Below, piece after piece: positions 7,577-16,410 of a stretch of 64,000 bases of DNA. Every line of letters begins with the position of its first letter. Position 1 is the stretch's first letter. Made by a program: the position numbers and the translations under genes. The DNA comes from Promicromonospora soli. Lineage in GTDB: Bacteria; Actinomycetota; Actinomycetes; Actinomycetales; Cellulomonadaceae. Where the stretch lies: the NCBI RefSeq assembly GCF_014653785.1, contig NZ_BNAS01000002.1, forward strand, positions 656,807 to 720,806. The letters are read 5' to 3'. The notes beneath the pieces were generated by a model, which saw only the letters and a list, made by a program, of their open reading frames with translations, was not told where the DNA came from and searched no databases.

Positions 7577-10504
7577 TTACTCCGCGAACGCCTCTACCGG
7601 CGGGCAGGAGCAGACCAGGTTGCGGTCGCCCTTGGCGCCGTCGATGCGGCGCACCGGCGGCCAGTACTTGTTCCCGCGGAGCGACGCCACGGGGAACGCG
7701 GCCAGCTCACGCGAGTACGGCCTGTCCCACTGGTCCGTCATGAGCGACGCCGCCGTGTGCGGCGCCCCGCGCAGCGGCGAGTCCTCGGCGCTCCAGCGGC
7801 CGGCCGCGACGGCGTCTATCTCGCCGCGGATGGCGATCATGGCGTCGATGAACCGGTCCAGCTCGGCGAGATCTTCCGACTCGGTGGGCTCCACCATGAG
7901 CGTGCCCGGCACCGGGAACGCCAGCGTGGGGGCGTGGAAGCCGTAGTCCATGAGGCGCTTCGAGACGTCCTCCGCGGTCACGCCGGTCTCGGCGGTGATC
8001 TTGCGCAGATCGAGGATGCACTCGTGCGCCACCAGGCCGTTCGGCCCGGTGTACAGCACAGGGAAGTGCGGGTCGAGGCGCGAGGCCACGTAGTTCGCCG
8101 TCAGGACGGCGGCCTTGGTCGCCTCGGTCAGCCCGTCCGGCCCCATCAGGGCCACGTAGGCGTACGAGATCGGGAGAATGCCGGCGGAGCCGTACAGCGT
8201 CGAGGCCACCGGGGTGCCCGCCGAACCGGTGGTCGAGCCTGTCGAGACCCCCGGCGTCGGGTCGCCCGGGAGAAACGGAACCAGGTGCTCGGCCACTGCG
8301 ACCGGGCCCACGCCAGGGCCGCCGCCGCCGTGCGGGATGCAGAACGTCTTGTGCAGGTTCAGGTGCGAGACGTCGCCGCCGAACTCACCCGGCCGGGCCA
8401 GGCCGACGAGGGCGTTGAGGTTGGCGCCGTCGATGTACACCTGGCCGCCGGCGTCGTGCACCAGGTCGCAGACCTCTCGCACGTGCTCCTCGTACACACC
8501 GTGCGTTGAGGGGTACGTGATCATGATCCCCGCCACCTGCGGGCCGTACTGGTCGAGCTTGGCGCGCAGGTCGTCCAGCAGGACCTCGCCGTCGTCCGCC
8601 GTCGACACCACCACTACCCGCAGGCCGGCGAGCGCCGCCGAGGCGGCGTTCGTGCCGTGCGCCGACGCCGGGATCAGCACGATGTCGCGGCCCTCTTCGC
8701 CGCGCGACGCGTGGTAGCCCTTGATCGCGAGCAGGCCCGCGAACTCGCCCTGGCTACCCGCGTTGGGCTGGAGGGAGACGGCCGCGTAGCCGGTGATCTC
8801 GGCGAGCTGGTCCTCCAGCGCGGAGATGAGCTCGACGTAACCCTGCGTCTGGTCGACGGGCGCGTAGGGGTGGATGTCCGCGAAGCCAGGCCAGGAGATG
8901 GCCTCCATCTCGGCGGTCGCGTTGAGCTTCATGGTGCAGGAGCCCAGCGGGATCATCGTGCGGTCGAGCGCCAGGTCCTTGTCGGAGAGCTTGCGCAGGT
9001 AGCGGAGCATGCTGGTCTCGGAGCGGTGCTGGTGGAAGATCGGGTGTTGCAGGTACTTGGTCGTTCTGGTCAGGTGCGCGGAGAAGTCGGCGAACGCTCC
9101 CTGCACCGTGCCGGCTTCAGCGGTGGGGGTCGGCTCCAGGCCCAGGGTGGCGAGGAGGGTGGAGGCGACCGTCTCGATATCCGACTGGGTCGTCGTCTCG
9201 TCGGTGCTGATCTGGATGTGGTCGGCGTCCGGGACGAAGAGGTTGTAGCCCGCCTCGGCTGCTGCGGCCGCTAGCGCCTGGGCCTTGCCGGGGACTGCTG
9301 CGCGGACCGTGTCGAAGAAGAGGTCGTGCTCGATCTCGACGCCCGCTGTGCGGAGTGTGTCGGCGAGGTCTGCCGCGTGCTGGTGGACGCGGGTCGCGAT
9401 CGCCTTGAGGCCCTCTGGGCCGTGGTAGACCGCGTACATGCTGGCGACGATGGCAAGCAGTGCCTGCGCAGTGCAGATGTTGCTCGTGGCCTTCTCGCGG
9501 CGGATGTGCTGCTCGCGGGTGGCCAGCGCCAGGCGGTATCCGGCAGCGCCGTCGACGTCGATCGAGACGCCGACCAGGCGGCCGGGGAGCTGGCGCTCCA
9601 GGCCCTTCTTGACCGCCATGTATGCGGCATGCGGGCCGCCGTAGAACAGCGGGACGCCGAAGCGCTGCGCGGAACCGACCGAGATGTCGGCGCCGAGCTC
9701 GCCCGGGCTGACCAGGAGCGTCAGGGCGAGCAGGTCGGTCGCGACGGTGACGAGCGCGCCGGCCTCCTTGGCCTCGGCGACCACTCCGCGCGCGTCGAGC
9801 ACGCGGCCCGACGCCCCGACCTGCTGCACCACGAGGCCGACCAGCTGGCCCGCGGGCAGCACGCCGCCGTCGGACGCCGCTGCCGCGAGGCCCGCCTGCA
9901 GACCCTGGGTGAGGTCCGCCACGACGACGGGGAGGCCGATCGCCTCGGCGCGGCCCTGAGCCACGGCGAGCGACTGCCCGAACAGGTCGGCGTCCAGGAC
10001 GACGTACCCCTCCTTGGCCCTCGACGCGCGCCACATCAGGGCGACGGCCTCCGCGACGGCGCTGGCCTCGTCAAGCAGGGAGGCGTTCGCGATCTCCAGG
10101 CCGGTGAGGTCCTCGACCGCGGTCTGGAAGTTGAGGAGCGCCTCGAGCCGGCCCTGGCTGATCTCCGGCTGGTACGGCGTGTAGGCGGTGTACCAGGCCG
10201 GCGACTCGAGCACATTGCGGCGGATGACGGCGGGCGTGTGCGTGCCGTAGTAGCCCTGGCCGATCATCTGGGTCTTGACCTGGTTCTTGCCCGCGAGCTC
10301 ACGCAGGTGGGCGAGCACCTCGGGCTCCGTGCGGGCGGCGGGCAGGTTCAGCGGCGTCTGGCTGCGGATCGCCTTGGGGACGGCCCGGTCGACGAGCGTG
10401 TCCATCGTGTCGATGCCGAGCTGGTCCAGCATCGTGCGGACCTCGCGGCCGCGTGGACCGAGGTGCCGGTCGGCAAAGACATCGGGGTTGTGGGGCGTGC
10501 TCAC
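7577..10504 (-). CDS. gcvP: Glycine dehydrogenase (aminomethyl-transferring), P protein
   Basis: PLP enzyme that decarboxylates glycine and passes aminomethyl to the lipoyl arm of GcvH. The product is about 975 residues and has the two-lobed homodimeric P-protein architecture: N-lobe with [10 protein letters not shown] and [40 protein letters not shown]-lobe with [12 protein letters not shown], and the PLP lysine in [21 protein letters not shown] 10504 has AGGAG seven bases upstream; ATG 10564 in the same frame would add 20 residues and has no comparable site. A dispersed REP-like repeat lies in frame near 8227-8249 and encodes a [14 protein letters not shown] insert between conserved segments. 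It is the first gene of the operon, under a tandem glycine riboswitch. Confidence 0.95.
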   Translation of the reverse strand: MSTPHNPDVFADRHLGPRGREVRTMLDQLGIDTMDTLVDRAVPKAIRSQTPLNLPAARTEPEVLAHLRELAGKNQVKTQMIGQGYYGTHTPAVIRRNVLESPAWYTAYTPYQPEISQGRLEALLNFQTAVEDLTGLEIANASLLDEASAVAEAVALMWRASRAKEGYVVLDADLFGQSLAVAQGRAEAIGLPVVVADLTQGLQAGLAAAASDGGVLPAGQLVGLVVQQVGASGRVLDARGVVAEAKEAGALVTVATDLLALTLLVSPGELGADISVGSAQRFGVPLFYGGPHAAYMAVKKGLERQLPGRLVGVSIDVDGAAGYRLALATREQHIRREKATSNICTAQALLAIVASMYAVYHGPEGLKAIATRVHQHAADLADTLRTAGVEIEHDLFFDTVRAAVPGKAQALAAAAAEAGYNLFVPDADHIQISTDETTTQSDIETVASTLLATLGLEPTPTAEAGTVQGAFADFSAHLTRTTKYLQHPIFHQHRSETSMLRYLRKLSDKDLALDRTMIPLGSCTMKLNATAEMEAISWPGFADIHPYAPVDQTQGYVELISALEDQLAEITGYAAVSLQPNAGSQGEFAGLLAIKGYHASRGEEGRDIVLIPASAHGTNAASAALAGLRVVVVSTADDGEVLLDDLRAKLDQYGPQVAGIMITYPSTHGVYEEHVREVCDLVHDAGGQVYIDGANLNALVGLARPGEFGGDVSHLNLHKTFCIPHGGGGPGVGPVAVAEHLVPFLPGDPTPGVSTGSTTGSAGTPVASTLYGSAGILPISYAYVALMGPDGLTEATKAAVLTANYVASRLDPHFPVLYTGPNGLVAHECILDLRKITAETGVTAEDVSKRLMDYGFHAPTLAFPVPGTLMVEPTESEDLAELDRFIDAMIAIRGEIDAVAAGRWSAEDSPLRGAPHTAASLMTDQWDRPYSRELAAFPVASLRGNKYWPPVRRIDGAKGDRNLVCSCPPVEAFAE
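8227..8249. repeat. REP-like repeat arm inserted in gcvP coding sequence
   Basis: Matches the arm of the gcvT-gcvH spacer repeat over its full 23 bases. In gcvP it is translated on the minus strand as GVSTGSTTG, keeping the frame open. It falls between the [10 protein letters not shown] and [14 protein letters not shown] segments, where the protein appears to tolerate an insert. Confidence 0.85.
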
Positions 10505-10595
10505 GGCGGGCTCCTGGCTGTCCGAGGGCGTGGGGACGACTGCGGTCCCTCCCCGCTCTGTCATCGGACGCTCTGCCCGCTCAGGGGCGTGCGTC

Positions 10596-10833
10596 TACCT
10601 GAGAGTTTTGCCGGTCCGTCGTCTTCCCTCCCGGTTCGCGGAGGGGGCGGGACGCGCCGACTTGCACCGTCGGTGGAGCCTCCGCACCCGGTTGCCCGAC
10701 GACGGCGGCTCGCTTTCCAGAGTTGCCTCGCCGTGACGGTACGGGGGCCTGAGAGATTCCCGGGGAGGAAATTGCTCCTTCGGCGCCGGGTCGGGCGTCG
10801 TCATACGACGACGCCGGGACCGGACTCTCCCGT
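10596..10833 (-). promoter_or_regulatory. Tandem glycine riboswitch
   Basis: Two aptamers lie in series on the minus strand, 5' of gcvP. Aptamer 1 opens with CGGGAGAGTCCGG, has the internal CGCCGAAGGAGCAA and closes with AATCTCTCAGG. The linker leads to aptamer 2 with ACTCTGGAAAGCGAGCC, CACCGACGGTGCAAG and AAAACTCTCAGG. These are the conserved glycine-aptamer elements. The known role is to switch on gcv genes when glycine is abundant. About 90 bases separate it from the GTG of gcvP; I do not see a clear poly-U terminator there, so control of translation start is the more likely output. Confidence 0.95.
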
Positions 10834-10937
10834 CGCGGCTGATGGCGGCGTATTCGGTTGTGGAGTCAAGCCTACTGTCATGCGGGGCTCATTCCGGCCA
10901 CCCCGCACCGATCTCTTCGACGAACCGGTAGCGGCCG

Positions 10938-11843
10938 CTAGCCCAGGTCGATCTCCCGGGCCGCGGCGACCATCTCGTCCACGACTGCCCGCACCGCCGG
11001 GCCTGGCTCGTGCCGGTTCTTGCGGTGCCGCACCACCATCCGCCGCGAGCCGAGACCGGCGAGCGCCACGACGGCGACGCCGTCGGGCACCTCCTGCTGA
11101 AGGGCCAGGGCGGGCAGCATCGCGATGCCCTGGCCTGCGGCCACGAGCGAGATCGCGGTGTCGAAGTCGTTGTAGGCGTGGCGGGTCTCGAAGGCCGTGC
11201 CGAGCTGAGCCGCCAGGCGGCTGACCGCGCGGTCAGCAGCCGAGCCGGCCTGCGGGCCCACCCAGGTGAGCCCGGCGAGGTCGTCGAGGCGCTTCGGCAC
11301 GGGCAGGCTCGTCGGCACCACTATGCGCCATGGCTCGTCGAGCAGCGGGACGTCGTGGGCGCCGCGCGGGGCCGGGGCGTCGACGTCGACGTCGCGCTCC
11401 AGCACCACCACATCCAGGTCACCGGCGCGCAGGCCGCGGATCGCCTCCGGCGGGTCGTGCTCCTGCACGTCCACCTCGATGTGCGGGTGGCGCTCGGCGA
11501 GCGAGACGAGCGTCGGCGCGACGACCGTGCGGATGGCGGTCTGGATGGACCCGACCGACACCCGCCCCGTGAGCTCGCCGCCCAGGGCAGCGACTGCCTG
11601 CCGCGCCTGGACCAGCTCCGCCTCGATGCGCTCGGCCGCGTCGGCGAGGATGCGGCCGGCCGGCGTGAGAGTCACGCCACGGGGTCCTCGGTCCAGCACG
11701 TCGATGCCCTCTTCCGCCTCCAGGCGGGCGATCTGCTGCGAGACGGCGGAGGGTGTGATGTGCAGGAGATCGGCCGCCGCGAGTACCCCGCCTGCCCGGT
11801 GGACGGCGAGGAGAAAAGCGAGTCGCCGCGGGTCGGTAGCCAT
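10938..11843 (-). CDS. LysR-family transcriptional regulator
   Basis: A 301-residue regulator. Residues 1-60 form the winged HTH (RRLAFLLAVHRAGGVLAAADLLHITPSAVSQQIARLEAEEGIDVLDRGPRGVTLTPAG). The rest is a LysR substrate-binding fold with GSIQTAIRTVVAPTLVSLAERHPHIEVDVQEHDP and AAGQGIAMLPALAL. LysR proteins commonly regulate a divergent neighbour; here that is the small membrane protein at 12031, with a 187-base shared intergenic region. The inducer is unknown. It is separated from the gcv riboswitch by about 100 bases and transcribed away from it only in the sense of having its own promoter; both point leftward. Confidence 0.92.
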   Translation of the reverse strand: MATDPRRLAFLLAVHRAGGVLAAADLLHITPSAVSQQIARLEAEEGIDVLDRGPRGVTLTPAGRILADAAERIEAELVQARQAVAALGGELTGRVSVGSIQTAIRTVVAPTLVSLAERHPHIEVDVQEHDPPEAIRGLRAGDLDVVVLERDVDVDAPAPRGAHDVPLLDEPWRIVVPTSLPVPKRLDDLAGLTWVGPQAGSAADRAVSRLAAQLGTAFETRHAYNDFDTAISLVAAGQGIAMLPALALQQEVPDGVAVVALAGLGSRRMVVRHRKNRHEPGPAVRAVVDEMVAAAREIDLG

Positions 11844-12030
11844 GTAGTGATGCTACATCCCGGAGTCACGAACGTTCGATTGTGCTGAATCAAGATCTGC
11901 CTCATGATTGACCTTGGCGACAGTCGGACCAGTTCCTCCGGACCGATGCCCACACCCCCCGCACGGACTCCGGCTCTCGGTCTCCAACTACCCATCGAAT
12001 CGTTTCGATCAGATCCTCAGGAGTATTGCC

Positions 12031-12447
12031 ATGACCCTCATGATGGTTGCCACCGCTCTCGGCTGGGTCGGCGCAGTCGCCGGCCTCGTGGCCTACGCCA
12101 TGGTCAGCCGTGGGCGCTGGAACGCCGACTCCCTCGCGTTCCAGGGCACCAACATGGTGGCGGGCGTGACGCTGCTGACAGTCGCCGCGACGAACGGTGT
12201 CTGGCCGTCCGTCGCTGCGAACATCGCCGCCATTCTGATCGGTATGAACGCAGTCGCCACCGTGCTCCGCGCGAAGAAGCGACCGGCGAGGAACGCACCT
12301 GGCCTGACGGTCGTCGAGGGCACCGCGCAGGACCGCACGGAGCCTGCGGGGCAGCCCGCCGCCCCACCCCACGGAGTCCTTGCTTCGCCGCGGAGCTCCG
12401 CGGGGACCCCGGGTGTCGGCCACCGCGTGTACGCCGAGGCCGCCTGA
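12031..12447 (+). CDS. CBU_0592-like small membrane protein
   Basis: A 138-residue protein with three predicted membrane helices (ALGWVGAVAGLVAYAMV, NMVAGVTLLTVAATNGVW, AANIAAILIGMNAVATVL) and a hydrophilic, proline-rich tail. The spacing of the helices and the GWVGxxAGLxAY and LAFQGTNMVAG motifs match the uncharacterised CBU_0592 family of putative transporters. ATG 12031 has AGGAG seven bases upstream; the longer frame from 11908 reads through untranslated leader. It is divergent from the LysR gene and is its most likely target. Function is unknown. Confidence 0.72.
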   Translation: MTLMMVATALGWVGAVAGLVAYAMVSRGRWNADSLAFQGTNMVAGVTLLTVAATNGVWPSVAANIAAILIGMNAVATVLRAKKRPARNAPGLTVVEGTAQDRTEPAGQPAAPPHGVLASPRSSAGTPGVGHRVYAEAA

Positions 12448-12485
12448 CTGGTGCGTCGCGGCGCGGGATGTGATGCGCTGTACGC

Positions 12486-12896
12486 ATGATCCCGCGCATC
12501 CGACAGGTGGTGCTCGACACCACGGACGCCCGCGCTCTCGCCGAGTTCTACCGGGAGCTCTTCGGGCTCTCGTACCGCCCCGGCGACGAGCCTCCGCCGC
12601 CCGGCGAACCCGACCCGAGGGGTCGCGACTGGCTTGTCCTCCAGAACGACGACGGCGTACCCCTCGCGTTCCAGCAGGTCGACGAGCTACCGAGGTCGAC
12701 CTGGCCGGAACCCGTCATCCCGCAGCAGCTCCACCTCGACACGACGGTGCCCGACCTGGCCGCGCTCACCGAGGCCCGCGACCGCGCCCTTGCCGTCGGG
12801 GCGACGCTGCTCTACGACCGCTCGGGCGATCCGGAAGAAGCGCTCTACGTCTTCGCGGACCCGATGGGGCACCCGTTCTGCATCTTTGTCGGGTAG
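12486..12896 (+). CDS. VOC-family (glyoxalase-like) protein
   Basis: A 136-residue vicinal-oxygen-chelate protein with the paired beta-alpha-beta-beta-beta modules. The first module contains VVLDTTDARALAEFYRELFGL, the second HLDTTVPDLAALTEARDRALAVGATLL, ending in YVFADPMGHPFCIFVG, the usual closing signature. Such proteins bind a metal and range from glyoxalases to drug-binding proteins; this one belongs to the short Glyoxalase_6-like group and its substrate is unknown. It follows the CBU_0592-like gene by 38 bases on the same strand and may be co-transcribed. Confidence 0.85.
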   Translation: MIPRIRQVVLDTTDARALAEFYRELFGLSYRPGDEPPPPGEPDPRGRDWLVLQNDDGVPLAFQQVDELPRSTWPEPVIPQQLHLDTTVPDLAALTEARDRALAVGATLLYDRSGDPEEALYVFADPMGHPFCIFVG

Positions 12897-12910
12897 CTCA
12901 GGCGGGGGTG

Positions 12911-13759
12911 CTATCCCTGCGGCTGAGCGAATGACACGTCCGCGACCAGCGCCCGATGGTCCGAGACGCCCGTGTCCACGACCTGGCCGTCCACTGAGTC
13001 GGGCGGCACTCCCCCGGAGCCCTCGTCCAGCAGGATGTGGTCGATCTGGAGCCGCGGGTCGTGCCGGGGGAACGTGTCGCCGGTCGCGAGCGGGCGCCAG
13101 CCGGTCCGGTCGGCCGGCACCGACCCGCGCAGGTTGAAGTCGCCCAGCAGGACGAGGGGCCGCGGTAGTCCCGCGAGCCGACGCCGGAGGTGGTCCACCT
13201 GGCGTTCCGCGTGCCGCTCTCCCGGCATACCCCGGCCAAATCCGATGGCCTGTCGCACGACCGCGCCCGCCCAGGTGACGGAGTGGAACCGGTACACGCT
13301 GAGGTGGGTGCACACGACGGTGAGCGGTCCCGACGGCGCGTCGATCACGGCCGCGAGCGCCACGCGGGGCTCGTCGGTGCCGAGCTGGGCGCGGCCCCAC
13401 ACCCAGGGTGTCGCGGGCGGCAGGAGCACGGTGTCCCAGCTCAGGACGCGAAAGCGGGACAGCAGGGCGATGCCGTAGCCGGGGGCGTCGGGCCGCTCGG
13501 TGCGGCTGGCGCGGCGTCGGAAGACCGGGTAGCGGAAGGGGCCCGCGAGCGCGGGCTGGAACCGGTGGTCGACGGCGCCCATCGTCTCCGCGCAGAGCCG
13601 CGCCTGGTCAACTCCCCCGGACCGCGCCTGCCGCCGGTCGACCTCTTGCAGCCCGACGACGTCGGCGTCGAGCGCGGCGACGGCTCCGGCCAGCCGGTCG
13701 TTGTCGACGCGACCGTCCGGGCCGAGGCCGTGCTGGACGTTGAACGTGGCGAGGCGCAC
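12911..13759 (-). CDS. Endonuclease/exonuclease/phosphatase family protein
   Basis: A Mg-dependent phosphodiesterase fold shared by DNase I, exonuclease III and sphingomyelinases. All key motifs are visible: LATFNVQHG (Asn), VGLQEVDRR (Glu), LLGDFNLRG (Asp/Asn), LQIDHILL (Asp-His) and VSDHRALVADV (catalytic His). About 282 residues from GTG 13759; an in-frame upstream start at 13795 would add 12 residues of little similarity, and neither has a strong ribosome site. It lacks a signal peptide, so it probably acts in the cytoplasm. The substrate is not predictable. It is convergent with the VOC gene. Confidence 0.86.
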   Translation of the reverse strand: MRLATFNVQHGLGPDGRVDNDRLAGAVAALDADVVGLQEVDRRQARSGGVDQARLCAETMGAVDHRFQPALAGPFRYPVFRRRASRTERPDAPGYGIALLSRFRVLSWDTVLLPPATPWVWGRAQLGTDEPRVALAAVIDAPSGPLTVVCTHLSVYRFHSVTWAGAVVRQAIGFGRGMPGERHAERQVDHLRRRLAGLPRPLVLLGDFNLRGSVPADRTGWRPLATGDTFPRHDPRLQIDHILLDEGSGGVPPDSVDGQVVDTGVSDHRALVADVSFAQPQG

Positions 13760-13822
13760 GCACCGATCATCGCGGCACCGGGCAGCGGGCGCCATGCTCA
13801 GCAGTGCTGACCCCAGGCCGGG

Positions 13823-14986
13823 TCAGTCGACGGTGACCCGGACCTTCTTGACGTCCGAGGCGTTGATGTTGTTCTGCCGGTTACCGACCTGCCAGGTGCC
13901 CGACCCGTCGGTCCACACTCGGGTCTGGTAGACCCCGTCGGCGTTCGTCTTCACCGTCTTCTCCAGGACCGGCCGCGATCCGTCGAGCCAGGAGACGTCC
14001 ACGGACACCCACTTGGCGGGCAGAAAGCTCGCGCTCTGACCGTCCGCGGCGAGGACCAGCTTGCGCACTCGTCCGGTCAGCGTGACCCATCCGGGTTCGT
14101 TCAGCGAGGAGTCGTCCGCCGTGGCCGTGACGAGGCTGGCGCGCCGCAGGCGGAACACCTCGAGCTTGTGCTCCTCGAACGAGAACTCCTGCGAGTCGAT
14201 CACGCCGTCCTCATCGGTGAGCGCGGTCTCCGTGTACACGCTCATCGAGCCGCAGGCGCCGATCTCGTAGAGGCCGACAGGATCCGTCGCCTGGAAGGTC
14301 TCCGTGGTGTGACCGGAGCCGGGGTTGGTCCACTCGACCGGAGCCGTGTTCGTCCGCTCCCCGGTCGCCCACTGGCCCTCGACGCTGATGTTCCGGAAGC
14401 AGGGCGCGAAGTCGCCCTGACCGTAGCTCCTCATCGCCGCGTCGAACGGCACCTGCACGGGCTGCGTGCCGAGCACCACGTCCCGCGCGTAGACCCTGCC
14501 CTCCGCTCGGGGGTCGGTGTTCACCGTGAAGCCCGACTGCTTGAGGCTCCACGTGTCGACCGGCCGGATCTCTTGGCGGATCTCGAACGTCGCGGGCTCG
14601 TGGGTCGCGTCGCCGTAGTAGCGGAAGCTCCACGTGGCCGTGCGCTGAGGAAGTGTGTTGAAGGAGAACCTGCCATCCGCGCGCACCACACCCCGGCTGG
14701 AGAAGAACTCGCGCCCGTCGTCGAGCACACGGTAGACGCTGAACGTCGCGCCCTCGTGCGGCTCCCAGTCCTGGGGGTCGCTCCCGGGCTCGGATCCGCG
14801 CGCGAGCAGGCCGTGCACCTGACCGTGCCCACCCTTGTACGAGGTGTCCGGCGCCACGTAGACGCCCATGAACTGCGTCTGCGTCTTCTCGACGGTCTCG
14901 TCTGCCGTCGCGGGGGCTGTCGCACCGCTCACTAGCAGCGCGCAGGCCGCAGCCAGCACCAGGATCGTCCGGTTCATCGACGCCAT
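13823..14986 (-). CDS. Exported protein, paralogue of 18757-19935 and 20161-21696
   Basis: A 387-residue secreted protein. The signal peptide is MASMNRTILVLAAACALLV with a probable cleavage after ATA in APATADE. The C-terminal ~130 residues (FRLRRASLVTATADDSSL, TGRVRKLVLAADGQ, ADGVYQTRVWTDGSGTWQVG) align with the C-terminal module of the two larger exported proteins nearby, which read VRRASSTTITASSTSF and GIYRTTVSTSTSGQWIAK at the same places. It lacks the LYFDPAG motif of those two. No enzymatic motif is present. ATG 14986 has GGAGGG eight bases upstream; the longer frame to 15109 reads through the leader. Function is unknown; a surface-binding or adhesion role is only a guess. Confidence 0.8.
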   Translation of the reverse strand: MASMNRTILVLAAACALLVSGATAPATADETVEKTQTQFMGVYVAPDTSYKGGHGQVHGLLARGSEPGSDPQDWEPHEGATFSVYRVLDDGREFFSSRGVVRADGRFSFNTLPQRTATWSFRYYGDATHEPATFEIRQEIRPVDTWSLKQSGFTVNTDPRAEGRVYARDVVLGTQPVQVPFDAAMRSYGQGDFAPCFRNISVEGQWATGERTNTAPVEWTNPGSGHTTETFQATDPVGLYEIGACGSMSVYTETALTDEDGVIDSQEFSFEEHKLEVFRLRRASLVTATADDSSLNEPGWVTLTGRVRKLVLAADGQSASFLPAKWVSVDVSWLDGSRPVLEKTVKTNADGVYQTRVWTDGSGTWQVGNRQNNINASDVKKVRVTVD

Positions 14987-15105
14987 AGCCGTGTCCCTCC
15001 CTCGGGGCCCCGTGGCCGAGGCCTCGTCCACTATGGCTGCCGGGCGGAGCCGGCGCACGTAAAATCGCGGGAGCTGCTCCCACCCTGGAACGCGACGCCC
15101 ACGCC

Positions 15106-15507
15106 TCACTCGTTCTCGACGATCTCCCTCGACTGCCGGTCGATCTCCACCGGGTCGAGCCCCCGTTCGCGCATCAGGGCATCAACCTTGGCCTCGAGAC
15201 GCTGGTCACCCTCGCGGGACTGCGACGACCCCCAGAAGTAGAACAGCCCTAGCCCGGCCGCCTGCCAGACGAGCTGGAGGAACTCGGACTGCCAGTTCTC
15301 GAACGTCGATGCGAGGAAGTCGGGCCAGTACTCGATCCAGGAGAACGTGGCGCCGTGGTCGCTCGCCTGGTTGCCGAACTGGATCGCCTGGAACACGAAC
15401 TGTCCCACCCACGACACCAGGAAGAACGCACCGGTCACCAGTCCGAACGAGTAGGCCTTCCAGAACACCGGACGCGACTTGACTTCGTCCGCCTTCGCGT
15501 CGCTCAT
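15106..15507 (-). CDS. DUF6766-like membrane protein
   Basis: A 133-residue protein with two membrane segments (FGLVTGAFFLVSWVGQFVFQAI and FLQLVWQAAGLGLFYFWG) and a charged C-terminal helix (GDQRLEAKVDALMRERGL). The TFENWQSEFLQLVWQ stretch and GSSQSREGDQRLEAKVD match what I recall of the DUF6766 family. ATG 15507 has AGGAGG four bases upstream. Its function is unknown. It is followed, 120 bases downstream, by an exported-protein gene on the same strand. Confidence 0.78.
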   Translation of the reverse strand: MSDAKADEVKSRPVFWKAYSFGLVTGAFFLVSWVGQFVFQAIQFGNQASDHGATFSWIEYWPDFLASTFENWQSEFLQLVWQAAGLGLFYFWGSSQSREGDQRLEAKVDALMRERGLDPVEIDRQSREIVENE

Positions 15508-15576
15508 CACGCCTCCTGGCTGCCGATCGACGTCCCTTGGTGCGGGACGTCTGTCCCACCAACGTAGGCCGGTGTG

Positions 15577-16263
15577 TCAGAGCTCGCCCGGCGGGATCGG
15601 GTCGGCCAGGAACTCGTCGATCGCCGCGCGGGTCGGGAAGACCGTGACTGCCGGGCCTGAGAACAGGTGCACCAGCGTGAAGGCGATGTCCCGGACTGCG
15701 ATGTTCGCCTGGTTCGACGCCTTGCGCAGCAGCTCGAACGCAGCCTCTTCGTCGACGCCGTAGACAACCATGAGCACGCCCTTGGCCTGTTCGATCACTG
15801 CCCGCCGCTCCGCCGATGCCCGGATGGAGGCTGTCGCGTCACGTGCCGCCGCCTCGCGATGCGACTGCGTGACGTCGATGAAGTAGCCGAACAGCTCCGT
15901 CACCCGGCCGGTCCCGGGGTCACGCCGCCCCTGGCCGGTGACGGCCAGCGTGCGGGTCTTGCCCGTGGCATCGAGGATGCGGTGCACGGAGCTGAACGGC
16001 TGCCCGGTCTCGGCAGCGCGCCGCAGGACGCCGTCGACGCGCGCCCGGTCGTCGGGGTGCTTGTGGGACAGCATGAGCGGCGTCGTCGGCACGATCTGGC
16101 CGGGCTCGAAGCCGTGCATCACATATACCTCGTCAGACCATGCCCACTCGCCCGTCGCGAGGTCGAGCCGATACCGGCCGACGGGCGGCCGGTCACCCCC
16201 AGCCAGTACTTCCTCGATCTTGTCAACGAGCGGAGGCTCGCTGGGCGTTGGTGCGGAGTTCAC
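15577..16263 (-). CDS. PAS and ANTAR domain regulator
   Basis: A 228-residue regulator. Residues about 20-130 form a PAS domain of PAS_3 type (YRLDLATGEWAWSDEVYVMHGFEPG, SSVHRILDATGKTRTLAVTGQGRRD, VTELFGYFIDVT). Residues about 150-205 form an ANTAR domain (AERRAVIEQAKGVLMVVYGVDEEAAFELLRKASNQANIAVRDIAFTLV). ANTAR domains bind paired hairpins in nascent RNA and prevent termination, so this is probably an RNA-level regulator with a small-molecule or redox input. GTG 16263 has AAGGAG four bases upstream; the much longer frame to 17097 is antisense to the SDR gene. Its target is unknown. Confidence 0.9.
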   Translation of the reverse strand: MNSAPTPSEPPLVDKIEEVLAGGDRPPVGRYRLDLATGEWAWSDEVYVMHGFEPGQIVPTTPLMLSHKHPDDRARVDGVLRRAAETGQPFSSVHRILDATGKTRTLAVTGQGRRDPGTGRVTELFGYFIDVTQSHREAAARDATASIRASAERRAVIEQAKGVLMVVYGVDEEAAFELLRKASNQANIAVRDIAFTLVHLFSGPAVTVFPTRAAIDEFLADPIPPGEL

Positions 16264-16410
16264 GAAGCTCCTTCCAGGGCGAGTTCGCTGAACCGGTGCT
16301 CTGACAGTACGGGATGTGCGACGCACGAGCGCTCGGTCTAGCGTGAAGAACAGAGGTCGAGCAAAGGCCACCACGTCGGTTCGAGATGTCATACGACGAT
16401 GGAGGACGAC

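Noticed and set aside
10595-10804. 69-codon minus-strand frame upstream of gcvP
   Set aside because: It lies wholly within the glycine riboswitch; the conserved aptamer structure explains the sequence.
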